Shown here: positions 1 through 9,308 of the stretch, one piece after another | Layout: each line of letters begins with the position of its first letter | Position numbering within the stretch: the first letter of the stretch is position 1 | Made by a program: the position numbers and the translations under genes | The notes under the pieces: generated by a model | Database searches by the model: none | Told to the model about the DNA's origin: nothing | Seen by the model: only the letters and a program-made list of their open reading frames with translations | Source of the DNA: Paenibacillus sp. 37 | GTDB taxonomy: Bacteria > Bacillota > Bacilli > Paenibacillales > Paenibacillaceae | Assembly (NCBI RefSeq): GCF_008386395.1 | Contig: NZ_CP043761.1 | Span: 6,696,001-6,760,000, forward strand | DNA length: 64,000 bases | Reading direction: 5' to 3'

Positions 1-746
1 TGTACCCCAACGGTCAGGGTCTTGTATGAATCCGTACTGATGAACGTATTAACAAAGATGAACTCATTCCAGTTATAGATCATGTTGATGATTGCCGTTG
101 TGGAGATAACCGAAGCTGTCATCGGCAAGATAATCCGAAAGAAAATTCGATGCACGGAGCAGCCATCCATCACTGCGGCTTCTTCCACTTCCCGGGGAAG
201 CGCGTAGTAGAATCCGAGTAGAATCATAATGGTAATTGGCATATTAAAGGCAATATAAGACAAGATGACTGACAAAGGATGATCTGTGAGATGAAGCTTC
301 AGGAACAAGCTGAACAGCGGGATCAACGTGGAGTGTACAGGGATCATCAGACCCACCATGAATAGCCCCAGCACCAGCGAACGACCCTTCCAGCGCATAC
401 GTGTAATGGCAAAGGTCACCAGACTGGCAAACAGCACGGTGACCACCACCGAGACCACGGTAATCCATACACTGTTGAAGAAGTACAAGCTGATATTTCC
501 CTCTGTCCATACCTTGACATAGTTTTCCCAACGCGGGGTAGCAGGAAGGGAAAAAGGCGCCATGTCGAATACTTCCTGATTATTTTTAAGCGAGAACAAC
601 AGCAGCCATACCAAGGGTAAAATTTGCAGCAAAGCTACCAGGGACAAGAGGAAATACAGCAGAATATATCCGAATCTCCTTAACCATGCCGAACCTCGGC
701 TTGTCCCCGGGTAAGTTGACAATCTAACGGCCGTATCCGTCTTCAC
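1..746 (-). CDS. Sugar ABC transporter permease, MalG/LplC type (3' end outside window)
   Basis: Inner-membrane subunit of a CUT1-type carbohydrate importer. I translated it from a GTG at 746, preceded by AAAGGAGG nine bases upstream; the frame stays open to base 1, so the C-terminus is missing. The N-terminal half has a hydrophobic segment followed by the usual SLKNNQEVF-like loop, and the family's EAA cytoplasmic loop is visible (EEAAVMDGCS followed by RIILP). It is the third transport gene after the binding lipoprotein (1859-3178) and first permease (939-1820), all on the minus strand. A 166-bp inverted-repeat element separates it from the first permease. The substrate cannot be read from sequence; the YesM/YesN-like regulators upstream suggest a plant-polysaccharide oligosaccharide. 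Confidence 0.88.
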   Translation of the reverse strand, partial: MKTDTAVRLSTYPGTSRGSAWLRRFGYILLYFLLSLVALLQILPLVWLLLFSLKNNQEVFDMAPFSLPATPRWENYVKVWTEGNISLYFFNSVWITVVSVVVTVLFASLVTFAITRMRWKGRSLVLGLFMVGLMIPVHSTLIPLFSLFLKLHLTDHPLSVILSYIAFNMPITIMILLGFYYALPREVEEAAVMDGCSVHRIFFRIILPMTASVISTTAIINMIYNWNEFIFVNTFISTDSYKTLTVGV

Positions 747-770
747 CGGGATGGACCTCCTTTCATTTCA

Positions 771-936
771 CTAGGGCGTGTCTGGAAACTCCGAAGGTGG
801 CAGATTTTGCCGAATTTTCGTTCCAAGCAAGGAAATTTTCCGCAGGCGTGCCCGGGCACGTCAAGGGAAAGTGACGCAGCAGGGGGAGAAAAGGCGGTAA
901 AAGATGCACTTCAGCGAGTTTTCAGACACGAACTAG
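771..936. repeat. MITE-like element with 21-bp terminal inverted repeats
   Basis: The ends 771-791 and 916-936 are inverted copies matching at 18 of 21 bases, with the core CGTGTCTGRAAACTC. Both outer ends read CTAG, which could be a target duplication or part of the repeat. Inside is a perfect 14-bp palindrome (CGTGCCCGGGCACG, 848-861). No credible coding frame is present. It begins two bases after the stop of the first permease and ends 24 bases before the ribosome site of the second, so it sits inside a transcription unit. Folding in RNA could reduce downstream permease expression. Mobility is inferred from the termini only. Confidence 0.65.
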
Positions 937-938
937 CG

Positions 939-1820
939 TCAGGAATACTGGATCGTATCTTTGGATGCCGTCGCTTTACGAAGCAGCCAGGTAACAAGCA
1001 GACAGATCAAGAGCAGGAAGAACCCTACAGCACTGCCGTAACCAAAGTCGAAGCTACGGAACGCCTGACGATACATATAGGAGGCCATCACTTCGCTGGA
1101 GCCATTTGGTCCGCCATCGGTCATCACGTAGATGAGATCAAAATACTTGAGTGAGCCTACCACAGCCAGTACCACAGTCACCTTGATGACTTCAGTAATT
1201 AGCGGCAACTTGATTCGAAAAGCGATCTGCCAAGGGCTTGCCCCATCAATCCGGGCTGCTTCCACCAGAGATTCCGGAATATTTTTGAGGGCCGCATAAT
1301 AGATCAAAATATAGAAGCCTGCATACTGCCATAGGATCGGTACGAACAGTGCATACAGCACCAGGGATGGCTCCGCCAGCCAAGCTGGCGGATTGCTGAA
1401 GCCGATCGCTTCCAGAAAGGTGTTCAGCACACCATTGCTGGGATGATAGATCTTCAGCCATAACTGAGCGATCGCGACCGAAGACAGCAGCATCGGGATC
1501 AAATATATTTTGCGGAACAGATTGGCACCCTTGATCTTGCCTGACAGCACCAAAGCAATCATCAGATAACCGATCAGACTCAGCGCAGAGAACAAAGCAA
1601 GCAAAAAAGTATGGTTCGCACTCTGCCAAAATGTTCCGTCCTGAAGCAGTCTGGCGTAATTATCCAATCCAATAAAGGTCATTGCACCGATCCCGTCCCA
1701 TTGCATCAACCCATAATACCCGGTGAGCACGATTGGGATGTACACCAAGACCAGCAGCAGAAGCAGTGCAGGAAGCACGTACAACGCAGCAACGAGACGG
1801 TTGGACATGACTTTGTCCAT
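939..1820 (-). CDS. Sugar ABC transporter permease, MalF/LplB type
   Basis: About 293 residues, the normal size for a CUT1 first permease. Six hydrophobic segments can be followed, starting at residues 9-31, and the EAA loop (EAARIDGASPWQIAFRIKLP) lies near residue 190. It pairs with the permease at 1-746 to form the translocation channel for the sugar delivered by the lipoprotein at 1859-3178. The ATG at 1820 has GGGAGG eight bases upstream; an in-frame GTG directly before it (1823) is less well placed. The gap to the binding-protein gene is 38 bp, so the two are probably cotranscribed. No ATPase gene is nearby; such transporters often share a general MsmX-type ATPase encoded elsewhere. Confidence 0.92.
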   Translation of the reverse strand: MDKVMSNRLVAALYVLPALLLLLVLVYIPIVLTGYYGLMQWDGIGAMTFIGLDNYARLLQDGTFWQSANHTFLLALFSALSLIGYLMIALVLSGKIKGANLFRKIYLIPMLLSSVAIAQLWLKIYHPSNGVLNTFLEAIGFSNPPAWLAEPSLVLYALFVPILWQYAGFYILIYYAALKNIPESLVEAARIDGASPWQIAFRIKLPLITEVIKVTVVLAVVGSLKYFDLIYVMTDGGPNGSSEVMASYMYRQAFRSFDFGYGSAVGFFLLLICLLVTWLLRKATASKDTIQYS

Positions 1821-1858
1821 CACATTATCCTCCCTTCAAGCGTTCAAACGTGTGTACG

Positions 1859-3178
1859 TCAATTGCCTTTATCAATCGCAGCCTGATGATTCTTCACAAA
1901 ATCCTCCGGTGTAACCGCTTCGCCAAACAACGCCTGAATCATATCCAGATGTGCCTGAGCGGCTGCCGGTTTCATCTGCACGTCTGCAAAGAGCGTAAGG
2001 CTGCTGGCCTGATTCAATTCGTTCAGCAGGTCGATGTAGAGCTGTGGCAACTGTACTGCAGCCGTATCCACTTTGGTTGCCGGGATGACGCCTGCCTCAG
2101 TCACCGAACTCTCGCCCCATTTTTCCACAAAGTATTGCACGAACTTCTGCGCTTCTTCCTTCACTTTGGAATTCTGGGCCACGAACAGCCCTACGCCTGG
2201 ACCACCTACCCAGCTGTTAATATCGCTCTTGCCATCTTCCATCGTTGGGAATTTGAAAAATCCGATCTTGTCTTTGAATTCCTGTGGGATGTCCGGGTTA
2301 GTCGTGAAGTTTGGCAGTTCCCACGTACCCATCAGATACATGGCAGCCTTTTCGTTCATGAATTCGGATTTGCCCTCATCGTTGGACAACCCGTTGAAAC
2401 CTTTGTTGAAGGCATTCATGTCCACCAGCTTTTGTACCTCGGCAGCAGCTTGAGTCAGAGCAGGATCGTCAAACTTGCCGGAGCCATTGATTGCCTTTTC
2501 CAGTGCATCTCCACCTAACCGATTTGCCAGATACATATACCAGAGTGAGCCAGTCCAGCGGTCTTTATTGCCCAGTGCGATCGGAACCTCACCGTTCTCG
2601 GTCAGTGTCTTCAGCACGCTCAGGAATTCATCGTACGTTGCTGGCGGCTGCAAGTTATATTTCGCAAAAATGGCTTTGTTATAATAAATGGGGGAGATAT
2701 TTAACTCGATTGGTAGCGCATATGTTTTGTCGTCTATGGCATAAGCTTCTGTTGTTCCGGCTATGAATTTCTCGCCCAACGAGTCGCTCAGCAGATCATC
2801 GACCGGTGCGAACAGGTTCCCCTTCACATAAGGCTCCAGAAAACCAGCAGCCCAAGTTACACCAACATCGGGAAGTTCATTGGATGCAGACAGGATTTTC
2901 AATTTGTTCTTGTATTGTTCATTCTCCAGCACTTCCTGCTTAATGGTTACATTCGGATGATCCGTTTGATACTGCTTGATGATATCGTTGACCAATTTGT
3001 TTTGCTGTGCGGAGCTGCCTGCCGGCCAGAGGTGCATGAATTTGAGGGTTACTTTCCCATCTGTGCCGTTGCTGCCTGTTTCACCCTCTTCATCCGAACT
3101 TGAACTGTTACATCCGGATAAAATTACGGCGAGAACCAGCGTCCATGACAGAAGAATGGCCATCGTCTTTTTGCTCAT
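1859..3178 (-). CDS. Sugar-binding lipoprotein of ABC transporter (family 1 solute-binding)
   Basis: A 439-residue extracellular solute-binding protein. The N-terminus is a lipoprotein signal peptide ending in the lipobox LSGC near residue 23, followed by a Ser/Glu-rich linker, so it should be anchored on the outer face of the membrane. The body has the family pattern: LKFMHLWPAG, then a central YYNKAIFAKYNLQPPATYDE stretch and a late WVGGPGVGLF. The ATG at 3178 has AAGGGGG nine bases upstream. A cre-like site lies 32 bases before the start. It is the first gene of the transport set and follows the regulator gene at 3294, so transporter expression is probably set by that pair together with carbon catabolite control. 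Confidence 0.93.
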   Translation of the reverse strand: MSKKTMAILLSWTLVLAVILSGCNSSSSDEEGETGSNGTDGKVTLKFMHLWPAGSSAQQNKLVNDIIKQYQTDHPNVTIKQEVLENEQYKNKLKILSASNELPDVGVTWAAGFLEPYVKGNLFAPVDDLLSDSLGEKFIAGTTEAYAIDDKTYALPIELNISPIYYNKAIFAKYNLQPPATYDEFLSVLKTLTENGEVPIALGNKDRWTGSLWYMYLANRLGGDALEKAINGSGKFDDPALTQAAAEVQKLVDMNAFNKGFNGLSNDEGKSEFMNEKAAMYLMGTWELPNFTTNPDIPQEFKDKIGFFKFPTMEDGKSDINSWVGGPGVGLFVAQNSKVKEEAQKFVQYFVEKWGESSVTEAGVIPATKVDTAAVQLPQLYIDLLNELNQASSLTLFADVQMKPAAAQAHLDMIQALFGEAVTPEDFVKNHQAAIDKGN

Positions 3179-3209
3179 TATTCCAGACCCCCTTGGTTTT
3201 TTCGGTTAA

Positions 3210-3223
3210 TGTAACCGCTTTAA
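3210..3223 (-). promoter_or_regulatory. cre-like CcpA site
   Basis: TGTAACCGCTTTAA matches the cre consensus TGWAANCGNTNWCA at 13 of 14 positions. It lies 32 bases upstream of the binding-protein start, where a CcpA roadblock or promoter block would be expected. Binding is inferred. Confidence 0.55.
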
Positions 3224-3293
3224 CCAAATTGTAGCACGGGCCTATTGCCGCTATAAGACCAGAACAATTTGGAAAAACTCCACTTTTTTGAGG

Positions 3294-4088
3294 TTATTTG
3301 TTATCTCGTTCAGATAGGGAATGCCGATATTTGCTTGGACTAAGCCCCTCAAGACTTTTAAATACCGTGATAAAATACTTATCCGTCTGATAACCCACCT
3401 GTTCCGCAATCTCCGAGATTGGCATCGTTGTCTGCACAAGCAACTCCTTCGCGCGCTGAATGCGTTTCCGGGTGAGGTATTCACTAAAATTGATGCCGAT
3501 CTGTTCCTTAAACAAAACACTGAAGTAACTCGAGTTGAGATGCAGCAGATCAGCGATTTCACGCATGGTCACATGTTCACCCAGGTGAGTATCCACATAG
3601 GTCAAAGCTTCACTGATCTGGCTATTTAGTCTCTGTTCCCCTCGCTCCTTAACATCCAGCAGCTTGGGGTCAACCATTTCTTGCATCGTTTGAATACGTC
3701 GCTGTTGTTCGCTGAACTTTAGGGCTTTTTCGACGGTCTGTAGCAATTGTTCCTTATCAATCGGTTTCAACATATACTCCACAACACCCAACTTAATGGC
3801 CTGCTGGGCGTATTGAAAATCGGCATGTCCCGACATAATCAGGACAACAGGTTTGTTTGCAAAATGCTGAATGGCTTCAATGAGGGACAAGCCAGAGAAT
3901 TCCGGCATGCGAACATCCGTTATTAACAGATCTGCCGGCTTTTTCTTGAGCCATTCGACAGCCTCGACGCCACTTTCTGCAGTCTGAATGTGATTTCGTC
4001 CTGCTGACCATCCTTCCAATGTTTTACGAATACCCTCTCTTGTACGCGGCTCATCATCCACGATAAGAATCGTTTTGTCATGAATCAT
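3294..4088 (-). CDS. Response regulator, YesN-like (receiver plus AraC-type DNA-binding domain)
   Basis: About 264 residues. The N-terminal receiver starts TILIVDDEPRTREG and has the phosphorylatable Asp in LLITDVRMPEFSG (near residue 55) and the late Lys in MLKPIDK. The C-terminal half is an AraC-type double helix-turn-helix with the signatures YFSVLFKEQIG and ISEIAEQVGYQTDKYF. The ATG at 4088 has GGAGGG five bases upstream and lies inside the end of the kinase gene (11-bp overlap), so the two should be translationally coupled. Longer in-frame starts upstream lack a ribosome site. By analogy with YesMN/LytSN-like systems next to LplABC transporters, it likely activates the adjacent transport genes. 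Confidence 0.92.
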   Translation of the reverse strand: MIHDKTILIVDDEPRTREGIRKTLEGWSAGRNHIQTAESGVEAVEWLKKKPADLLITDVRMPEFSGLSLIEAIQHFANKPVVLIMSGHADFQYAQQAIKLGVVEYMLKPIDKEQLLQTVEKALKFSEQQRRIQTMQEMVDPKLLDVKERGEQRLNSQISEALTYVDTHLGEHVTMREIADLLHLNSSYFSVLFKEQIGINFSEYLTRKRIQRAKELLVQTTMPISEIAEQVGYQTDKYFITVFKSLEGLSPSKYRHSLSERDNK

Positions 4089-5850
4089 ATGCACCCTCCG
4101 TTCCCATGGGAATCTCAAAGCCAATGACGGTCCCTTCCCCAACCTTACTTGTTAAGGAGAGCTTGCACCGTTCGCCAAGTTGGCTGCCAAAGTAGAGCTT
4201 CAGCCGTCGATGTACGTTGATTAGACCTACACCTGTCCCCTTCTTGGACACAGCCGGCCCGCCATGTAAAGCATGAATAACAGATTGAAGTCGTGATTCA
4301 TCCATACCCGGGCCATCATCCCGAACCTCAATGCGAACCAGATTCTTGTCGGTCGAAGCATCCACATGGATGCTTATCTTTCCAGGTCCCAGTTTACTTT
4401 CAATGCCATGGAGGATCGCATTTTCCACCAAGGGCTGTATAAGCAGTTTCGGAATGGGGACCTTACGAACCGCATCGCTGAGCTCAATCTCCCATTGCAT
4501 TCGATCCCCCAACCGCATCTGCATAATGCGAAGATACCGCTCTGCGTGTTCCAGCTCGTCGGCAATCGTAACCCACTCATCCTGCTGAGAGCTGGAGATA
4601 ATGTAACGAAACAATCGGGACATCGCCACAACCATACGTGCCATCTCCTCGTCTCCCTTTTCCTCCAGGGACCAATAGAACGCCTCCAGTGTGTTAAATA
4701 GAAAGTGGGGGTTAATCTGAGACTGCAACGCCTTCAACTCCGCCCGGGACTGCATGACTTCCTTCTCATGAACCACACGGGTCAATTCGTTCTGTCTGTA
4801 GACCATCTGGTTATACACGTTGTTGAGTTCATTAATCTCCATCGTTGCGCTGACCATTAGATTAGGTCTCATGGCTCCCGGTTGTGCACTGCGCATGGCC
4901 CGCATCAGGCGTATGAGCGGACGTGTAATCATCGTGGAGAGAAAGAAGGACATGATCAGGAACAGAACAACACCAATGATTCCCGAAACGAGAAGCGCCG
5001 TCCTCAGGATGGATACCCCTTCCGTTGTCTCCTGCAGCGGAGTCAGCACAGCAAGTGTCCATCCCGTTAATTCAGACTTTTGCCGGACGACGATATAGGA
5101 TTCCTCCCCGTTCTGCACGACGGATTCGCTGTCCAATATGGCTTTTGGATCGAGATTAATCTCCAGATCAGAAGTCACCACTTCGCCTGCACCATCCAAG
5201 AGCATGATCGAGTCCTGCGAACCATCTGCCCCATTCGAATCATTGAGTTGAAAGAAACTGCGTTGCATCCGCACCACAATATAACCTCCATGCTCAAAGG
5301 AATGTTCCAGCAGGTTAATGCGCCGAATAGCCAGAAGCACACCCGGATCTTCAGGGTCAGCACCTGCCCATACCAGTCTGCCTTTGCCTTCGTCCGCCAG
5401 GCTGATCCAGTTGCGCTCCACTCTGAGATCGAGGGATCGGTCATCCATGGGAAAGATGCGGTTATAACCCGTAGTGTATATCTCCATACTCTGCGCGCCA
5501 TTGATGAAAGACTGATAGCTGCCCGCAATCTGCAAGAGAGCTTGACGCTGATTAAAGGTGGCCGGGTTGCCTTGTTTCTCATCGCTGAGCAGACGCTGCA
5601 CGTATGAATCATCCGCCACCTGAGCGGTCAGCGAATTCACTTGTGCAATGAGTGCATCCAATCTGCCACTGGCCTGGACGGCAGTTTGATGAATATGTTT
5701 CTCCGCATTGCTTTTTAGCAAAGCAGCTACCCGATCATAGGCCGATATGCCTGCGAACAACAGAACAACAAGCATCACCATAACAAAACCAATAAAGATT
5801 TGATTCCGAAGAGAGTTAAAATGTCCTTTTTTCCCGTGCAACTGCCCCAT
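4078..5850 (-). CDS. Sensor histidine kinase, YesM-like
   Basis: About 590 residues. One membrane helix at roughly residues 17-38, a large extracellular sensor region, a second helix at roughly 283-305, then a HAMP-like linker, the His_kinase domain with the phosphoacceptor His in QINPHFLFNTLE (near residue 386), and a C-terminal ATPase domain with NAILHG, DDGPGM and GTGVGL boxes. The ATG at 5850 is preceded by a short-spaced GAGAGGAG; a TTG at 5919 would add 23 residues that do not look like family sequence. It probably senses an extracellular sugar, perhaps through the lipoprotein at 1859-3178, and signals to the overlapping regulator gene. Confidence 0.92.
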   Translation of the reverse strand: MGQLHGKKGHFNSLRNQIFIGFVMVMLVVLLFAGISAYDRVAALLKSNAEKHIHQTAVQASGRLDALIAQVNSLTAQVADDSYVQRLLSDEKQGNPATFNQRQALLQIAGSYQSFINGAQSMEIYTTGYNRIFPMDDRSLDLRVERNWISLADEGKGRLVWAGADPEDPGVLLAIRRINLLEHSFEHGGYIVVRMQRSFFQLNDSNGADGSQDSIMLLDGAGEVVTSDLEINLDPKAILDSESVVQNGEESYIVVRQKSELTGWTLAVLTPLQETTEGVSILRTALLVSGIIGVVLFLIMSFFLSTMITRPLIRLMRAMRSAQPGAMRPNLMVSATMEINELNNVYNQMVYRQNELTRVVHEKEVMQSRAELKALQSQINPHFLFNTLEAFYWSLEEKGDEEMARMVVAMSRLFRYIISSSQQDEWVTIADELEHAERYLRIMQMRLGDRMQWEIELSDAVRKVPIPKLLIQPLVENAILHGIESKLGPGKISIHVDASTDKNLVRIEVRDDGPGMDESRLQSVIHALHGGPAVSKKGTGVGLINVHRRLKLYFGSQLGERCKLSLTSKVGEGTVIGFEIPMGTEGAYDS

Positions 5851-5956
5851 TCTCCTCTCTTTTTTGGCATGTAAAAGAACCCACCACCTTACGCCCGTGC
5901 TCTTGAAGACTGGGTACAAACGATGCCGGATTTATCTACGTATTCAGTTTTTCTTA

Positions 5957-5970
5957 TTAAAGCGCTTGCA
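5957..5970 (-). promoter_or_regulatory. cre-like CcpA site upstream of the sensor kinase
   Basis: TTAAAGCGCTTGCA fits the cre consensus at 12 of 14 positions and contains the typical AAGCGCTT core. It lies about 107 bases before the kinase start. If real, it places the two-component system itself under catabolite control. The rest of the 5851-6097 gap shows no gene. Confidence 0.45.
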
Positions 5971-6097
5971 AAAATGAATCTTAATCCCCTCTTCTTATCG
6001 TCTTTGTTTATCGATTAAACTAACGACTAAAAAATAGCATAGTTTTACAGGTTAATCAATCCTTTTGACAGTTCTCAAACGTCAAATGACAAGGATC

Positions 6098-6134
6098 AAA
6101 AAAAAGAGAGTGGACTCTTAGAGTCCACTCTCTT
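6098..6134 (-). terminator. Rho-independent terminator of the second sugar transporter operon
   Basis: A 15-bp near-perfect stem (AAGAGAGTGGACTCT and its complement, 6104-6118 with 6120-6134), followed on the minus strand by a run of eight T. It lies 47 bases after the permease stop at 6181. Confidence 0.9.
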
Positions 6135-6180
6135 GGTTCATATTCCTTCACACATAATCTTTTCTTTAGCACATCTTCGG

Positions 6181-7008
6181 TTATTTTACAGACCCTTGTG
6201 TAACCCCGTTGATGATCCACTTCTGTGCAAACAGGTAGATGATAATCATCGGCAGCAACGCGAGCAGGTAGGATGCAAACGCAAGGTTAAACTCGGTATT
6301 GAACTGCCCTTGGAATACATACTGTACAAGCGGCAATGTGTACTGTCCCGGATCACTGATAATAATGAGTGGCAGCAAGAAGTCGTTGTACGTGGACAGA
6401 CAGGTCAGAATACCAACCGTGGCACTGATTGGCGCCATGAGCGGGAAAATGATTTTCCAGAATGTGCCCCAGGTTGTTGCCCCATCCACAAACGCCGCTT
6501 CCTCCAGCGCTACCGGAATGGACCGGATGTATCCAACGTACACAAATACGTTAAATGCCAGGCCATATACCGTGTGCAGCAGGATCAGACCTACCAGATT
6601 TGTCATCTCCAGCGATGCGGTCAGTTTAACAATCGGCAGCATGATGATCGGGAACGGAATGAACATCGCGCTGACGAAGTAATAATAGAGTCCTTTGAAA
6701 AACTTGCGCTTCTCCATATTTCTCGCAATCGCATAGGCCACCATGGAGTTACTGAGTAACGTCAAAAGCACGGTGGAGGCGGTAACGATCGCACTGTTAC
6801 GGAACGATTGGAAGAAGTTTGTCATATCGATGGCTCTTGCGAAATTCTCCCAGTGTAAAGTTGTCGGAAGGGCAAAGACCGATTGGGCCATCTGCTCCGG
6901 ATTTTTCAAAGCAATCGTAACGGTCATATACAAGGGGAACAGGATAAACAGGGTACCCAGTACAACGAGCAGCATAACGAGCCAATTGATTCGTGTACGG
7001 CTTCTCAT
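6181..7008 (-). CDS. Sugar ABC transporter permease, MalG type
   Basis: A 275-residue CUT1-type permease with six hydrophobic segments, beginning at residues 8-30, and the EAA loop EEAAFVDGATTWGTFW followed by KIIFP. Its ATG overlaps the stop of the preceding permease by one base (TAATG), a sign of translational coupling. It is the last gene of the binding protein-MalF-MalG set at 6181-9137 and is followed by a strong terminator. No ATPase is encoded with it, so a shared ATPase from elsewhere is expected. The substrate is unknown. Confidence 0.92.
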   Translation of the reverse strand: MRSRTRINWLVMLLVVLGTLFILFPLYMTVTIALKNPEQMAQSVFALPTTLHWENFARAIDMTNFFQSFRNSAIVTASTVLLTLLSNSMVAYAIARNMEKRKFFKGLYYYFVSAMFIPFPIIMLPIVKLTASLEMTNLVGLILLHTVYGLAFNVFVYVGYIRSIPVALEEAAFVDGATTWGTFWKIIFPLMAPISATVGILTCLSTYNDFLLPLIIISDPGQYTLPLVQYVFQGQFNTEFNLAFASYLLALLPMIIIYLFAQKWIINGVTQGSVK

Positions 7009-7874
7009 TACAGATCCATCTCCCTTCTTTGCAGGAACCGGATTTGCAGAATTGAAATCACCGCAATAACGATGAAGTAAATAACCGAGTTCGCAGATTG
7101 ATATGCATATTCGCCGCCTTCAAATCCTCCGGTGTAGATCAGATGGGAGATGGACTGCGTCGCCCGTCCGGGACCACCGTTGGTCAAGGCTACGATTTGG
7201 TCGAAGACCATAAGTGAATTTTTCATTGCCAGCACCATATTAATGGTGAAGAACGGGGCAATAAGCGGGAAGGTAATACTCCAGAATTCACGCCATTTGC
7301 CTGCACCGTCGAGGTTGGATGCCTCGTACAGTGTCGTTGGTATCGTTTGCAGACCAGCCAAATACAGAATCGTATTCAGGGCCACGGATTGCCATACGGC
7401 AACAATGACGATACCGATCCAAGCCAGACTCTCGCTGCCGAGTATGTTCGTGGATAGCGCGTTGATGCCCAGATTTTGTCCCCAGATCGGGAATACGTTG
7501 GAGAACAGGTAGTTAAATATGTAACCTACAATCAGTACACTCAGAATATTGGGCAGGAAGTAGATGCCGCGGAAAAAGTTACGGAACTTAATCTTGGCAT
7601 TCAGCCCGAGTGCAATGAGCAGGCTCAGAATATTGGTCAGGATCGTCACCACGATCGCGAATTTGAACGTAAACCAGTAGGCGTTACCTACATTGTCGTC
7701 CTGGAACAAGTTGAAATAGTTTTTGAAGCCAACAAAATCATACTCTTTCCCGAATCCATTATAATTCGTAAATGAATAATAGATGCCCTGGAGGGCCGGC
7801 AGTGTCATAAATACAAAGAACAATATAACCGCCGGAACCGTCATCCAGTAATAAGGTGCGATACGCTTGTTCAT
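7008..7874 (-). CDS. Sugar ABC transporter permease, MalF type
   Basis: About 288 residues from the ATG at 7874, which has AAGGAGG seven bases upstream; an earlier in-frame start at 7895 lies inside the ribosome site and is rejected. Six hydrophobic segments and the EAA loop (YEASNLDGAGKWREFWSITFP) identify a CUT1 permease. It forms the channel with the MalG-type partner that overlaps its stop codon. The gap to the upstream binding protein is 24 bp, so all three genes form one operon. Confidence 0.92.
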   Translation of the reverse strand: MNKRIAPYYWMTVPAVILFFVFMTLPALQGIYYSFTNYNGFGKEYDFVGFKNYFNLFQDDNVGNAYWFTFKFAIVVTILTNILSLLIALGLNAKIKFRNFFRGIYFLPNILSVLIVGYIFNYLFSNVFPIWGQNLGINALSTNILGSESLAWIGIVIVAVWQSVALNTILYLAGLQTIPTTLYEASNLDGAGKWREFWSITFPLIAPFFTINMVLAMKNSLMVFDQIVALTNGGPGRATQSISHLIYTGGFEGGEYAYQSANSVIYFIVIAVISILQIRFLQRREMDL

Positions 7875-7898
7875 ACTCCATCCTCCTTCAGACAAGGC

Positions 7899-9137
7899 TT
7901 AGCGCCGATTGGCAACCTTGTCCCATTCTTTGTCGAGTGTATCTAGATAGTTGTCGATGTTTTGGTTCTGCAAAAAGGACTGTACGATGGAATTCAGCTG
8001 CACCGCAGCCGGAATATAGTGATCGGGAAAGTCAATAACCTTGCCCTGCTCGATATAAGGCATCAATTCCTGTACCGCAGGATCATCCTGCTTCACATCT
8101 TCGACCGCAGAGAACAGCGTCTGTTCGTCAATGTATCTTCCGATATTTTCAGGCTTCAGCAGAAAAGCAATAAACGTCTCTGCCTGCTCGCGATTAGGTG
8201 TGTCCGCTGCAATCGTAAATAGGGAGTCGATCCCGTTCACCAGCTTGATCTTGCTTGCATCATTGCCCGTTGGGAACGGGAAGAAACCGATCTCAATATT
8301 CGGGTTTGCTTTGCGAATCTCGGAGATGGCCCAGGTTCCCTGGATGTACATGAAGGCTTCACCGTTAGCGAAAGCACGGTTACCGTCTGAATAGGCTTTA
8401 CCAAAGTTATCGCCGTGACCGTACTTCATGAGCTCCAGCTGCTTCTCAGCTACCTCGCGGTACTTCTCCTTGAACGTAACTTTGTTATCGCGCCGTTCCT
8501 GATAGAAATCAATGCCGACCAGGTTGGAGGCAAGTGCATTGAACGGCAGGCTTGTCTGCCAGTCATCCTTGTATGTGAAATAAAATGGAATTTCGCCCGC
8601 ATCCTTAATCTTTTGGGCAGTCGCGATTAGTTCATCCCACGTCTTGGGCACGTCCAAGCCCATTTCCTTAAACAGCGTCTTGTTGTACATGATGCCGTTT
8701 GCATTCGTCGCGTAAGGAATACCCGTCACTTCGTCCATACCTGTGAGATCCTTAAGCATTTGTATGTAGTTTGGATCAATCGTCTGGAGCAGTGAACTGT
8801 CCGTCAGATTGGTGAAAATATCACTCTGGGCCAGAATGGAATAGGTGTCGGTTGCCCCCATGGCCATAATGTCCGGGATATCATTTTTGACAACACGTGT
8901 CTTCAATACGGTCTCCGCATCTGGCGGATTCACCTGTGTCACCTGAATATCGTCATGCTCCGCATTAAACGTTTTGATCAATTCGTCAAAGGTTGTTTTG
9001 GCTTCAGGCTTGTTCTGGAAAAATTCAATCTGCACTTTGCCATTCGCGCTATCTCCACTGGTACAGGAAGATAAAAGTACAGCCATCATTCCGCATAGCA
9101 ACATTGTCCCGAGAGCCTTGGTAAGCGTTGTTCTCAT
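7899..9137 (-). CDS. Sugar-binding lipoprotein of ABC transporter
   Basis: A 412-residue family 1 solute-binding protein. The signal peptide ends in the lipobox LLSSC near residue 25. Conserved stretches include YATNANGIMYNKTLFKEMGL and AFANGEAFMYIQGTWAI, typical of CUT1 sugar receptors. The ATG at 9137 is preceded by GGGAGG. It heads the operon that continues with two permeases to 6181. Its 5' region carries one copy of the dispersed long-hairpin repeat (9198-9308), which would lie in or just upstream of its leader RNA. Confidence 0.92.
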   Translation of the reverse strand: MRTTLTKALGTMLLCGMMAVLLSSCTSGDSANGKVQIEFFQNKPEAKTTFDELIKTFNAEHDDIQVTQVNPPDAETVLKTRVVKNDIPDIMAMGATDTYSILAQSDIFTNLTDSSLLQTIDPNYIQMLKDLTGMDEVTGIPYATNANGIMYNKTLFKEMGLDVPKTWDELIATAQKIKDAGEIPFYFTYKDDWQTSLPFNALASNLVGIDFYQERRDNKVTFKEKYREVAEKQLELMKYGHGDNFGKAYSDGNRAFANGEAFMYIQGTWAISEIRKANPNIEIGFFPFPTGNDASKIKLVNGIDSLFTIAADTPNREQAETFIAFLLKPENIGRYIDEQTLFSAVEDVKQDDPAVQELMPYIEQGKVIDFPDHYIPAAVQLNSIVQSFLQNQNIDNYLDTLDKEWDKVANRR

Positions 9138-9197
9138 GTTGTACCTCCCTCAGCTTTAAAAATTGAACTAATGTGATTTACACGGTGTCACTCCGAT

Positions 9198-9308
9198 TGC
9201 AGTACCATCTTCCGATCGTTGTTATCCCCAGATTTTTTTGATTTCCTTCCTCAAAGGGAAAATCCGGTGATAAACACGCACGCTTCGCTTCTTCAGATTG
9301 GTTCTGCA
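9198..9308. repeat. Long-hairpin dispersed repeat, copy A
   Basis: The ends pair as TGCAGTACC and GGTTCTGCA (8 of 9). Inside, TTATCCCCAGATTTT faces AAAATCCGGTGATAA to form a 15-bp stem with two mismatches. Flanking bases (CACTCCGAT before, CTCTCCGT after) are shared with the other copies near 29532, 30801 and 49631. It occupies much of the 447-bp gap between the binding-protein gene and lspA. A 68-residue minus-strand open frame over it is not a credible gene. Confidence 0.75.

Noticed and set aside
5850..5919. Upstream TTG start of the YesM-like kinase
   Set aside because: It adds residues unlike family N-termini and has no ribosome site.
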